Source: Dietzia natronolimnaea
GTDB lineage: Bacteria; Actinomycetota; Actinomycetes; Mycobacteriales; Mycobacteriaceae
Strand: one strand, 5' to 3'
Assembly: GCF_039525805.1 (NCBI RefSeq)
Contig: NZ_BAAAHZ010000015.1
Length of the DNA: 64,000 nt
Position 1 is the stretch's first letter, and each line of letters opens with the position of its first letter. Position numbers and translations under genes: made by a program. The notes below the pieces were generated by a model. That model was not told the DNA's origin and made no database searches. It worked only from the letters and a program-made list of their open reading frames with translations. Positions 1-7,942 of this stretch are shown here, piece by piece.

Positions 1-249
1 GATGGCCAGGTAGGCCTCCATGTGCTCCGAGTTGTTCCACTGGAACGTCGCGACGCGCTGGTCTGCGTCGATCCCGAGCGAACGCAGCCCGTGGGCGAGC
101 TGGGCCGCCCGCTTCCCGAGTTCGCCGAACGTGACTTTCCGCGGGCCCTGATCGGTCCAGGTGGTGACGACCGCGTCCGAGTGGACGGTCGCGCCGAACG
201 TCAGGATGGTACTGATGTTCAGCTGTTCCGGCTGCATGGTGCTGCGCAT
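1..249 (-). CDS. Acyl-CoA synthetase (AMP-binding), N-terminal part, cut by window edge
   Basis: Only the first 83 codons are present. The translation shows the N-terminal pattern of long-chain acyl-CoA ligases: a glycine-rich stretch ITFGEL-like (here VTFGELGKRAAQLAHGLRSL) followed by VATFQWNNSEHMEAYLAI, where the family begins its ATP-dependent adenylation domain. Such enzymes activate fatty acids to acyl-CoA in the cytoplasm. I chose ATG at 249 because GAGGAG lies about 7 nt upstream; an in-frame ATG at 237 is possible. It follows the decarboxylase-like gene on the same strand after a 51-nt gap, so the two may be co-transcribed. The catalytic motifs lie outside the window. Confidence 0.8.
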   Translation of the reverse strand, partial: MRSTMQPEQLNISTILTFGATVHSDAVVTTWTDQGPRKVTFGELGKRAAQLAHGLRSLGIDADQRVATFQWNNSEHMEAYLAI

Positions 250-300
250 GCGAGGGGCTCCTCACTCAGGGGGTGTCGGGGGTCACTTCTGGACACAACC

Positions 301-717
301 CTACCTGCCGTCCAGGGCGTCGAAGACCTCCTGGACCGTCTTCATGGCCGAGAGGGCCGCCGGCGCCCCGCAGTACCCCGAGGCGTGGATCACGGCCTCG
401 GTGATCTCCTCGCGGGTGAGGCCATTGGTCAGGCCGCCGCGCACGTGACCGGCCAACTCGGCGTCCGCCCGCAACGCCACGAGCATGCCGATGTTCAGCA
501 GGCTCCGGTCCCGCCGCCCGAGGCCCGGCCGGTTCCAGATGTTGCCCCACACGTTCTCGGTGACCACGTACTGGATGGCCTCGGAGGCGGTGCCCTCCGA
601 CCGACCCATCGCGCGGTCCACGAAGGCGTCGCCCATCACCCCGCGCCGGGTCGCGAAACCCCGCGACCGGAGTTCCGCGGCCGAAGGCCCCTCGCCTGAA
701 CCGTTCGTCGTCGTCAT
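301..717 (-). CDS. Carboxymuconolactone decarboxylase family protein
   Basis: The 138-residue protein has the all-helical CMD/AhpD-like fold signature: SLLNIGMLVALRADAELAGH followed by GLTREEITEAVIHASGYCGAPAALSAM. The single Cys in GYCGAPAA replaces the CxxC of AhpD peroxidase partners, so it fits the PcaC-like branch (4-carboxymuconolactone decarboxylation in protocatechuate breakdown) better than a thiol peroxidase. Length matches the family. AGGAAGGA stands upstream of the ATG. No other pca genes are nearby, so the substrate is uncertain; the neighbouring acyl-CoA synthetase suggests use in some other degradative route. Confidence 0.82.
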   Translation of the reverse strand: MTTTNGSGEGPSAAELRSRGFATRRGVMGDAFVDRAMGRSEGTASEAIQYVVTENVWGNIWNRPGLGRRDRSLLNIGMLVALRADAELAGHVRGGLTNGLTREEITEAVIHASGYCGAPAALSAMKTVQEVFDALDGR

Positions 718-785
718 CTCGTGGTCCTTCCTGTCGGTGGGTGTCGGAGGGTGGTCACGGCCCATCCTGCCGTCGACCCGGGGGT

Positions 786-975
786 CGGCTACCCTCGGAG
801 GGTCCGGCTCCCCCGCCGGACACCCGTGGTGCCCGGCGGAAGTCGGTGTGAATCCGACGATGCCCGCGCAACTGTGATCCCGCCCCGAGCGGGCGCGCCG
901 GGTCGGCCGGTACCGCGGCACCGTACGAACTGACCTCGCACGAAGGACGGTTGCGTGCCGCGGCGTCCGCGTCGC
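786..975 (+). promoter_or_regulatory. Cobalamin riboswitch
   Basis: The stretch contains the conserved B12-aptamer core: GGTGCCCGGCGGAAGTCGGT at about 825-845, then GTGAATCCGAC, and CCCGCGCAACTGTGAT (863-878), flanked by GC-rich pairing arms (GTCCGGC/GCCGGAC around 810-823). The order and spacing match the adenosylcobalamin class. It lies 40-230 nt upstream of a BtuF-like gene, so it very likely represses the importer when B12 is plentiful. The exact ends are approximate. I could not tell whether control acts on transcription or on the RBS (GGAGG at 1006-1010). Confidence 0.88.
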
Positions 976-1015
976 TGCCGAGCTGCTTTCGTCCTGGCGA
1001 TCCCCGGAGGATGTC

Positions 1016-1951
1016 ATGCACCTGTCTCGAGCCCGGACCACGCCCCGAGCCCGCTCCCGGTTCGCCGCCGTCCTCACCGCAGTCGCGCTGATCGCCTCAG
1101 CCTGCTCCGGGGCGGACGACCCGGAGGCAGACCAAACCGGCGGCGCCGCCGCCTCCGGCGAGCCGCAGGCGATCATCTCGCTCAGCCCCACCACCACCGA
1201 GATGCTCTACGCCGTGGGTGCCGGCGACCGGGTGGTCGCGGTGGACGAACGCTCGAACTATCCCGCCGATGCGCCGGTCACCGACCTGTCGGGCTACACC
1301 CCGAACCTCGAGGCGATCCTCGGGTACCAGCCGGACCTGGTCGTGGCCACGGACGACACCGGCGACATCGTCTCCGGTCTCGAGCGGTCCGGGGTCGAGG
1401 TCCTGCTGCTCCCCGCCGCACGGACCCTGGACGACACGTACACCCAGATCGAACAGGTCGGCGCGGCCACCGGCACGGTCGGCGAGGCCGCCGAGCTGGT
1501 CTCGCGGATGCGGGGCGAGATCGACGAGATCGTGGCCTCGGTCCCCCGGCGTGAGACCCCGCTGACCTACTTCCACGAGCTCGACGACACCTACTACACC
1601 GTCACCGACGACACGTACATCGGCGAGGTGTACTCCCTGTTGGGGCTCACCTCCATCGCGACCGGCGAGGACGCCTACCCGCAGCTGTCCGAGGAACTGA
1701 TCCTCGAGGCGGACCCCGACCTGGTGATGCTCGCCGACGGGCAGTGCTGCGGGATCACCCCGGAGGTCGTGGCCGAGCGTCCCGGCTGGGGCGAGCTCGC
1801 CGCGGTCAGGCAGGACCGCGTCTTCGTGGTCGACGAGGACCTGGCCAGCCGGTGGGGCCCGCGCGTGGTGGACTTCATGCGTGAGGTGGCCGGGATCATC
1901 TCGACACTGACTGTGAACGAATCACAGCCCGAGAGGGAACCTGCCTCGTGA
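1016..1951 (+). CDS. btuF: Cobalamin ABC importer, substrate-binding lipoprotein (BtuF-like)
   Basis: The 311-residue protein starts with an Arg-rich signal peptide ending in a lipobox with Cys30 (LIASAC), so it should be a membrane-anchored lipoprotein. The mature part is a helical-backbone binding protein of the BtuF/FhuD type: IISLSPTTTEMLYAVGAGDR near residue 54 and YQPDLVVATDD near 105 are typical. B12 is the probable ligand because the gene sits directly behind the cobalamin riboswitch; heme or siderophore binding would be the alternative from sequence alone. Its TGA overlaps the GTG of the permease gene, so translation is coupled. Confidence 0.88.
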   Translation: MHLSRARTTPRARSRFAAVLTAVALIASACSGADDPEADQTGGAAASGEPQAIISLSPTTTEMLYAVGAGDRVVAVDERSNYPADAPVTDLSGYTPNLEAILGYQPDLVVATDDTGDIVSGLERSGVEVLLLPAARTLDDTYTQIEQVGAATGTVGEAAELVSRMRGEIDEIVASVPRRETPLTYFHELDDTYYTVTDDTYIGEVYSLLGLTSIATGEDAYPQLSEELILEADPDLVMLADGQCCGITPEVVAERPGWGELAAVRQDRVFVVDEDLASRWGPRVVDFMREVAGIISTLTVNESQPEREPAS

Positions 1952-2976
1952 CCCGTGCGTCGCCCCGCCACGCCCTGGTGTTGGGCGGAGCGACAGTGCT
2001 CTTCCTCGTGGCGCTGGTGGCGGGCACGCTGGTCGGTCCCGCCGACCTCACCCCGCGGGGAGTCCTGCTCGAGCTGGTCGGGCGACTGCCGTTCGTGCAC
2101 GTCGACTCGGGGTTCTCGCCTCGCCAGCAGGTGATCCTGTGGGAGATCCGGATCCCGCGGGTCGTGCTCGGCGGGATCGTCGGCGCGATGTTGGCGATCG
2201 CCGGTGCGACCTATCAGGGCGTGTTCCGCAACCCGCTCGCCGACCCCTATCTCCTGGGTGTCTCCAGCGGCGCCGGGCTGGGCGCGACGCTGGCGATCGT
2301 CGTGGGCGGGGCCATGGGTTCGGCGATGGTGCCCCCGGCGGCGTTCGTCGGCGGCATGATCGCGGTGATGGCCACCTACACCCTCGGCCGCAGTGTCGGT
2401 GGCGGTCGGACCGAGGTCGTGATCATCCTCGCGGGAGTCGCGGTCGCCGCGTTCGCGAGCGCCATCCAGACCTTCTTCATGCAGCGCAACGACGAGACCC
2501 TGAGGCAGGTGTACTCGTGGATGCTCGGCCGGCTCACGACCAGCGGCTGGTCCGAGGTGCTGACCGTGCTGCCGTACGTCCTGGTCTCGGTCGCGGTGAT
2601 CGCGCTGTTCCGGCGCACCCTCGACGTGATGGCGGTGGGTGACGTCGAGGCCTCCACCCTCGGCATCGCCCCGGCCCGGGTGCGGCTGGTGCTCATCAGC
2701 GTCGCCACGCTGGGCACCGCCGCGGTCGTGTCCGTAAGCGGCCTGATCGGCTTCGTCGGCATCGTGATCCCGCACGCCGTGCGGATGGTGATCGGCCCGG
2801 GCCACCGGTTACTCCTACCGCTGTCTCTGCTGGTCGGCGCGAGTTTCCTCGTCCTGGCCGACATAGTGGCCCGCACCGCGGTGAGCCCGGCCGAGCTGCC
2901 GATCGGGGTCGTGACGGCGGCGATCGGGGCCCCGTTCTTCCTGTTCGTCCTGCGTCGGAGCCGGGGGCTCATATGA
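1948..2976 (+). CDS. btuC: Cobalamin ABC importer permease (BtuC/FecCD family)
   Basis: The 342-residue protein is strongly hydrophobic throughout, consistent with about ten membrane helices. The family hallmark GATYQGVFRNPLADPYLLGV is present around residue 88, as is SGLIGFVGIVIPHAVRMVIG near 265, the loop that contacts the ATPase. It forms the membrane channel for the substrate delivered by the upstream lipoprotein. GTG at 1948 overlaps the preceding TGA, and its own TGA overlaps the ATG of the ATPase gene, giving a tightly coupled three-gene unit under the riboswitch. Confidence 0.92.
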   Translation: MTRASPRHALVLGGATVLFLVALVAGTLVGPADLTPRGVLLELVGRLPFVHVDSGFSPRQQVILWEIRIPRVVLGGIVGAMLAIAGATYQGVFRNPLADPYLLGVSSGAGLGATLAIVVGGAMGSAMVPPAAFVGGMIAVMATYTLGRSVGGGRTEVVIILAGVAVAAFASAIQTFFMQRNDETLRQVYSWMLGRLTTSGWSEVLTVLPYVLVSVAVIALFRRTLDVMAVGDVEASTLGIAPARVRLVLISVATLGTAAVVSVSGLIGFVGIVIPHAVRMVIGPGHRLLLPLSLLVGASFLVLADIVARTAVSPAELPIGVVTAAIGAPFFLFVLRRSRGLI

Positions 2977-3773
2977 CCTCCACCCCGGACGCCGGCGAAG
3001 CCCTGTCCTGCCGCGGTCTCCATGTGGCCCGTGACGCCGTGCCCGTCCTGCACGGGATCGACCTGGTCGTGCCCACCGGGACCTGGATCTCCCTGGTCGG
3101 GCCGAACGGCTCGGGCAAGACCACGCTGCTCTACGCCATGGCCGGGCTCATCCCGTCCCGTGGGGAGGTCGAGGTCATGGGTCTGGCGCCACGGAGGGCC
3201 GGGCGACGGCGGGTCGCCCGGATGGTGGCGCTCATGCCACAACGCCCGGTCGTGCCCGAGGGCGTGAGCGCACGGGAGCTGATCCGGCTGGGCCGCACAC
3301 CCCACATCCCCCGCTTCGGCACCGAGTCGCCCCACGACCACGAGGTCGTCGAGGGAGTGATCGACAGACTCGCGCTGCACGACCTCGCCCCGCGCATCGC
3401 GACCACGCTGTCCGGGGGCGAGCTCCAGCGGGTGGTCCTGGGCCGGGCGCTGGCACAGGAGCCCCGGGTGTTGTTGTTGGACGAGCCGACGAGCGCCCTC
3501 GACATCGGGCACCAACAGCAGGTCCTCGAGCTGGTCGACTCGATGCGACGCGAGAGCGGACTCACCGTGGTGGCCGCCATGCACGACCTCACCTCCGCCG
3601 CGCACTACGGCGAACGCGTGGTCCTGCTCGACGAGGGCCGGATCGTCGCCGACGGCACCGGGGAGGACGTGCTGACCGTCGAACGGGTGGCCGAGGTGTA
3701 CGACGCCCGCGTCGAGGTCCTCGACCGCCCCGACGGCCGCGCCGTCCTGCCGCTCCGGGAGCCGGGGGCCTGA
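2973..3773 (+). CDS. btuD: Cobalamin ABC importer ATP-binding protein (BtuD/FecE-like)
   Basis: The 266-residue protein has a complete ABC ATPase core: Walker A GPNGSGKT (43-50), Q-loop MPQ (88-90), signature LSGGE (146-150), Walker B LLLDEP (167-172) and an H-loop His in AAMHD. It would drive uptake through the upstream permease. The start ATG overlaps the stop of btuC and the stop overlaps the next start (TGATG), so the metallo-hydrolase gene belongs to the same transcript. Confidence 0.92.
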   Translation: MTSTPDAGEALSCRGLHVARDAVPVLHGIDLVVPTGTWISLVGPNGSGKTTLLYAMAGLIPSRGEVEVMGLAPRRAGRRRVARMVALMPQRPVVPEGVSARELIRLGRTPHIPRFGTESPHDHEVVEGVIDRLALHDLAPRIATTLSGGELQRVVLGRALAQEPRVLLLDEPTSALDIGHQQQVLELVDSMRRESGLTVVAAMHDLTSAAHYGERVVLLDEGRIVADGTGEDVLTVERVAEVYDARVEVLDRPDGRAVLPLREPGA

Positions 3774-4591
3774 TGGAGGTCGTGCTGCTGGGCACGGGTG
3801 CCGCCGACGGGTGGCCCAACCCGTTCTGCCGCTGCGACTCCTGCCTCGACGCCCTGCGGCGCGGGGAGGTGCGCGGCCAGACCGCCGCCCTGGTCGACGA
3901 CGAGCTGCTGATCGACTGTGGTCCCGAGGTGCCGGGGGCCGCGTCGCGTCACGGCCGGACGCTCGCGGGGGTCGGACATCTGCTCCTCACCCACGCCCAT
4001 TCCGACCACCTCGGCCCCCAGGCCCTGCTCTCCCGTTCCTGGGTCGCCGGCACGAGCGAGCTCGAGGTGGTCGGGCCCGCCGCCGCGCTCGAGGTGTGCC
4101 GGCCGTGGGTCGGGCCCGGCGACCCGGTGCGGTTCGTCCCGGTCGCGGCCGGGGACCGGATCCGCGTCGGTGGGTACGACGTGCGGGTCCTGCCCGCCCG
4201 GCACCGTGTGTTCGACGACGGCGACGCGGTGCTCTACGACGTGACCGGGCCCGACGGCGCGCGCGTGTTGTGGGCCACCGACACCGGCCCGTGGCCCGCA
4301 GGGTGGTTCGCGGCCGTCCGGGGGGCGGGCTACGACGCGGTGTTCCTCGAGGAGACCCTGGGCGACCGCGAGGAGATCTCGGAGGCCCATCTGGGGCTCG
4401 GGAGGTTCCACGCGATGCTCCGAACGCTGCGGTCCGTCGGGGCGGTCGACGACCGGACCGACGTCGTGGCGGTGCACCTGGGCCACCACAACCCGCCGCT
4501 CGACCGACTGGTCCCGCGGCTGCGCGAGCTCGGGGCCCGCCCGGGGGCGGACGGCGAGGTGGTCGGCTGCGGACCGGTCGACCCGCCCTAG
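3773..4591 (+). CDS. MBL-fold metallo-hydrolase, PhnP-like, in the B12 operon
   Basis: The 272-residue protein carries the metallo-beta-lactamase motif THAHSDH (73-79) and an upstream CxCxxC zinc-type cluster (Cys19, Cys21, Cys24) as in PhnP-like phosphodiesterases. In some actinobacteria I recall a domain of this kind fused to the cobinamide kinase CobU; here it stands alone, but co-transcription with the riboswitch-controlled importer argues for a job in cobalamin or cobinamide salvage, for example removing a phosphate or nucleotide group. That role is inference. It converges on the TetR gene, the two stop codons sharing bases. Confidence 0.8.
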   Translation: MEVVLLGTGAADGWPNPFCRCDSCLDALRRGEVRGQTAALVDDELLIDCGPEVPGAASRHGRTLAGVGHLLLTHAHSDHLGPQALLSRSWVAGTSELEVVGPAAALEVCRPWVGPGDPVRFVPVAAGDRIRVGGYDVRVLPARHRVFDDGDAVLYDVTGPDGARVLWATDTGPWPAGWFAAVRGAGYDAVFLEETLGDREEISEAHLGLGRFHAMLRTLRSVGAVDDRTDVVAVHLGHHNPPLDRLVPRLRELGARPGADGEVVGCGPVDPP

Positions 4592-5226
4592 GCCGAACCC
4601 TGCTGGTCCGGACCGCGCCCGAACTCCCGCCCGGTCCCGCGCCCGAGCAGGTCGAAGGCCTCGTCGAGGTAGACGGTCGGGTCGTGCTCCGCTGCGTCGC
4701 GGCCCGGTTCTCCCGCGAGCGGCTGGTGCCTGAGCACCGACGCCCCGGCCGCCAGTCCCAGGTCCACGAGCACGCGGACCCGGAACACGCTCAGGTGGGG
4801 CGCCCGGCGGCCGACCGCCTCGTACAACGGGTCGAGGATGCTCTCGGCACAGGGACGCTCCTCGTTGCCCATCAACAACATGACCTGTTCGCCGACCACG
4901 AGGAGGTTCTCCGCCGCGACGATGTCGTCCTCCGAGCGGCCGTAGGACTCCCGGAAGATCGAGCGCAGGACGTCGAGCGGCGACATCCCCGCCGGCGCCT
5001 GGTCGACCCTCCGGACCCATTCGGCGACCTGCTCGCGGAGGAAGTGGACGAACGCGTCCTCGCGGTGGGCGAAGTAGTTGTGGAAGGTGCGGGTGGAGAC
5101 CCCGGCCCGGTCGGCGATGGCCGAGACCGTCGCCCCCTCCGCGCCCTCGGCCACCAGGAGCTCGACCGCGGCCACCGAGAGGCGGGTGAGGGTGTCGGCC
5201 TTCTTGCGCTCCCGGAGGCTAGCCAT
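4588..5226 (-). CDS. TetR-family regulator, probably of the MmpL transporter
   Basis: The 212-residue protein opens with a TetR DNA-binding domain: TLTRLSVAAVELLVAEGAEG leading into VSAIADRAGVSTRTFHNYFA. The remaining helices form an unassigned ligand domain. ATG at 5226 is preferred; an in-frame GTG at 5253 exists, but neither has a strong RBS. The start overlaps the end of the upstream MmpL gene by 8 nt, so the regulator is the distal gene of that operon. The natural target is the 17-bp palindrome at 7808-7824 at the operon head. Confidence 0.85.
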   Translation of the reverse strand: MASLRERKKADTLTRLSVAAVELLVAEGAEGATVSAIADRAGVSTRTFHNYFAHREDAFVHFLREQVAEWVRRVDQAPAGMSPLDVLRSIFRESYGRSEDDIVAAENLLVVGEQVMLLMGNEERPCAESILDPLYEAVGRRAPHLSVFRVRVLVDLGLAAGASVLRHQPLAGEPGRDAAEHDPTVYLDEAFDLLGRGTGREFGRGPDQQGSA

Positions 5227-7741
5227 CTGTCCGCGTCCCGGTACCACCGCCACCGTCCGGGTCGGCGTGGCCGCCGCGCGCCTCGTGCCGGCCCGCCCCC
5301 GGGGACTGCTCGGCGACGGTGTCGGCCGAGTGTCGGCCGCCGACGAGTGCCGATTCGCGGTGGGCGCCGCCGTCGGTGTCCTCGCCGTCCGTGGCGGTGC
5401 TCGTCCCCTGCTGCGCGGACTCGTCCGCGGTCTCCAGCGCCGACCCCTCGACGTCGACGGTGGGGAGGAGTCTGTCCAGCCACCGGGGCAGACCCCAGGC
5501 CCGCTCGCCGAGGAGGAACATCACGGCCGGGATGATGGTCATGCGCACCACGAACGCGTCGAACAGCACGGCGATCGCCAGCGCGAAGCCCATCACCTTG
5601 ATGAACTGCTCGTCGATCGTCATGAAGGCGGCGAAGACGCTGATCATGATCAACGCGGCGGCGGTGACGACGCGCGCCCCGTGTTTGAAGCCGTTGGCGA
5701 CCGCGTTGTGTGCGGTCTTGCCGTGCACCCACCCCTCGCGCATCCTCGTGACCAGGAACACCTGGTAGTCCATCGCCAGACCGAACACGATGCCGATGAG
5801 CATGATCGGCAGGAAGCTGATGACGGGTTGCGGATCGGAGATGATCCCGCCCCAGCCCTCCTGCCAGATCGCCACGGTGACGCCGAAGGTCGCCGCGACC
5901 GAGAGGCCGAAGCCCAGCGCCGCGATCAGCGGCACCCAGATCGACCGGAACACCAGCATGAGCAGGATGAACGCGAGCGCCAACACGATGGCGATGTACG
6001 GCAGCAGCACCTCGGTGAGGCGTTCGGAGATGTCCTCGTAGATCGGGGTGACGCCGGTGACGGAGTAGGTGCCCCCGGTCTCCTGTTCGAAGGCCGCGAC
6101 CCCGGACCTGATCTCCGCGAGCACGTCCGCGGCCCGCTCGTCGGTCGCACCGTACTCGGGCGTGACGAGGAGTTGGGCGGCGTCGCCCGCCTCGTTGGTC
6201 TCGATGATCTGCGCGTTCTGCACTCCGTCGAGCGCCTGGATGTCCGCCGCGGCGGTGGCCCACGCGGCCGGACGCTCTTCCTCCGCGACATCGAGCGTGT
6301 CCACGAAGGCGATCATGGGGGCGTTGCGACCGGGGCCGAACGCCTCGTCGGTCATGTCGTAGGCCACGCGGTTCGGGGTGTCCGGGGCCATCGTGCCGTC
6401 GGACGGCATGGCCAGTCGCAGCTGCACGGCCGGCAGGGCCAGCAGGACGAGCAGCAGGACACCGGCGGTCGCGAAGAACACGGGACGGGCGCGGATGCGG
6501 CGCACCCACGTCAGGCCCATCGTCGGCTTCTCGTCCTCCGGGTCGGGCGCCTTGACGCCCTTGACGCGGGCCGCGAAGAGCCTGGTCCCGACGGCACCGA
6601 GGATGGCGGGCAGCAGCGTGATGGCGACCAGGACCGCGATCGCGACGGTCGCCGCGGCGGACAGCGCCATCGCGGTGAGGAACGGGATGTTGATGATCGA
6701 CAGGGCCGCGAGGGCGACGAGCACGGTGAGTCCGGCGAAGACGACCGCGGAGCCGGCCTTGCCGACCGCCAGCCCGGCGAGGTGCGCGCGCTGCCTGGCG
6801 TCGATGGCCTTGAGCTTCTCCGCGAGTTCGGCCGGTTCGAGGTCGTTCCCCCCGATGTGTTTGACCAGCTCGGTGCGGAACCGGGAGACGATGAACAGCG
6901 CGTAGTCGATGCCCACGGCGAGACCGATCATGGACGCCAGGGTCGGCGTCATGGTGTTGATCGTGTCCGTGAAGGCGGTGGCCGCGAAGATGCCCGCGAT
7001 GCCGATCCCGACGCCGATGATCCCGGTGAGCAGCGGCATCCCCGCGGCGATCAGCGAACCGAAGGTGACGAGGAGGATCACCGCCGCCACCGCGATGCCG
7101 ATGAGCTCGCCGATGGCGCTGATCTCGGACGTCTGGAAGGCGTTCCCGGAGTACGCGATGGTCAGGTCGCCCTCGTGCCCGGCCACGACGTCCGCGAAGG
7201 CCTCGCGGTCCTCGGCGTCGATGTCCATGGTCGTCTCGGCCGCGAACAAGACCTGGACGGTGCCGGTCGTCTCGTCAGCGCTGAGCGGGCTCAGGGCCGC
7301 GATGTCGGCCTCGATCTGCTCCTGCGGGATCTCCTGGGCGGCCTTGGCCTCGGTCAGCTGCTGGGACAGCCCCTCGGCGGCGATCACCGGGTTGACGATC
7401 GCGTCGGTGTCGGCGAGGAAGTCCAGCTCCCGCACCTGTGCGAGGAATGCGTCGACGTCCTCCGTCACCGCCGGATCGGTGAGGGTGCTGCCCTCCGGGG
7501 CGCGGATGACCACTGTCCCCGTGGGGGCGTCGAGTTGGTCCCCCGCCCCGGCGAACCGCTCCTGCATCTCCTCCTGGGTCTCGATCGACTCCAGGCCCGG
7601 GATCGAGAAGGTGGTGCTGGTCTGCTGCGACATCGTGGCCGCGGCGGTGCCCACGCCGACGATCAACAGCATCCAGGCCGCGATGAACCGCCACCTGAAC
7701 AGATAGGCGGACCGCCCGATGCGGTAGAGGAATGACGCCAT
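5219..7741 (-). CDS. MMPL/RND-superfamily membrane transporter
   Basis: The 840-residue protein has an MmpL layout: one N-terminal membrane helix (FIAAWMLLIVGVGTAAATM), a large extracytoplasmic domain, five helices including the conserved GLAVGIDYALFIVSRFR, a basic loop, then a second half with IMLIGIVFGLAMDYQVFLVT and another helix bundle. The paired D-Y motifs in helices 4 and 10 are the proton-relay aspartates of this family. The last 80 residues are hydrophilic and low-complexity. Substrates of relatives range from lipids to drugs, and nothing here fixes it. AGGAG lies 8 nt before the ATG. A TetR gene follows in the same operon. Confidence 0.9.
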   Translation of the reverse strand: MASFLYRIGRSAYLFRWRFIAAWMLLIVGVGTAAATMSQQTSTTFSIPGLESIETQEEMQERFAGAGDQLDAPTGTVVIRAPEGSTLTDPAVTEDVDAFLAQVRELDFLADTDAIVNPVIAAEGLSQQLTEAKAAQEIPQEQIEADIAALSPLSADETTGTVQVLFAAETTMDIDAEDREAFADVVAGHEGDLTIAYSGNAFQTSEISAIGELIGIAVAAVILLVTFGSLIAAGMPLLTGIIGVGIGIAGIFAATAFTDTINTMTPTLASMIGLAVGIDYALFIVSRFRTELVKHIGGNDLEPAELAEKLKAIDARQRAHLAGLAVGKAGSAVVFAGLTVLVALAALSIINIPFLTAMALSAAATVAIAVLVAITLLPAILGAVGTRLFAARVKGVKAPDPEDEKPTMGLTWVRRIRARPVFFATAGVLLLVLLALPAVQLRLAMPSDGTMAPDTPNRVAYDMTDEAFGPGRNAPMIAFVDTLDVAEEERPAAWATAAADIQALDGVQNAQIIETNEAGDAAQLLVTPEYGATDERAADVLAEIRSGVAAFEQETGGTYSVTGVTPIYEDISERLTEVLLPYIAIVLALAFILLMLVFRSIWVPLIAALGFGLSVAATFGVTVAIWQEGWGGIISDPQPVISFLPIMLIGIVFGLAMDYQVFLVTRMREGWVHGKTAHNAVANGFKHGARVVTAAALIMISVFAAFMTIDEQFIKVMGFALAIAVLFDAFVVRMTIIPAVMFLLGERAWGLPRWLDRLLPTVDVEGSALETADESAQQGTSTATDGEDTDGGAHRESALVGGRHSADTVAEQSPGAGRHEARGGHADPDGGGGTGTRTDG

Positions 7742-7807
7742 GCGCTGGCTCCTGGTGCGTAGGTGCGGGAAGCGGAACCCTCGCAGTTTTGCACGGGCAC
7801 TGCACCA

Positions 7808-7824
7808 TTGCACAGCCTGTGCAA
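7808..7824. promoter_or_regulatory. 17-bp palindrome, probable TetR operator of the MmpL operon
   Basis: TTGCACAGCCTGTGCAA is a perfect inverted repeat of 7-nt arms around a 3-nt centre. It lies 67 nt upstream of the MmpL start, within the divergent region shared with the sulfur operon. Related half-sites (TTTTGCAC and ACTGCAC, 7787-7805) stand beside it. Symmetry and spacing fit a TetR dimer, and the operon encodes one. Binding is not shown. Confidence 0.55.
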
Positions 7825-7867
7825 CCACTTGTGGCGAACGCCACCCTGCCCAGATGCGCCGCCCGCC

Positions 7868-7896
7868 TTGTCGATACCCCCCGGGGTATGTACAGT
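7868..7896 (+). promoter_or_regulatory. Promoter with CsoR/CstR-like operator in the spacer
   Basis: TTGTCG (-35, 7868-7873) and TACAGT (-10, 7891-7896) are separated by exactly 17 nt. The spacer is filled by ATACCCC-CC-GGGGTAT (7874-7889), an inverted repeat of 7-nt arms. The form ATACCCC...GGGGTAT is the known operator type of the CsoR family (copper or persulfide sensors). The genes downstream handle sulfur, so a persulfide-sensing member (CstR-like) is the likely ligand. No csoR/cstR gene occurs in the window, so the regulator must act in trans. Confidence 0.7.
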
Positions 7897-7942
7897 CGTG
7901 GCACACCCCTCGCAGGGAACACCGACCGACAAGGAGAGCACC

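Noticed and set aside
5078..7735. An 885-codon plus-strand frame opposite the MmpL gene
   Set aside because: Composition (Arg, Asp, His, Gly) is that of an antisense shadow; the opposite strand codes for a complete MMPL protein.
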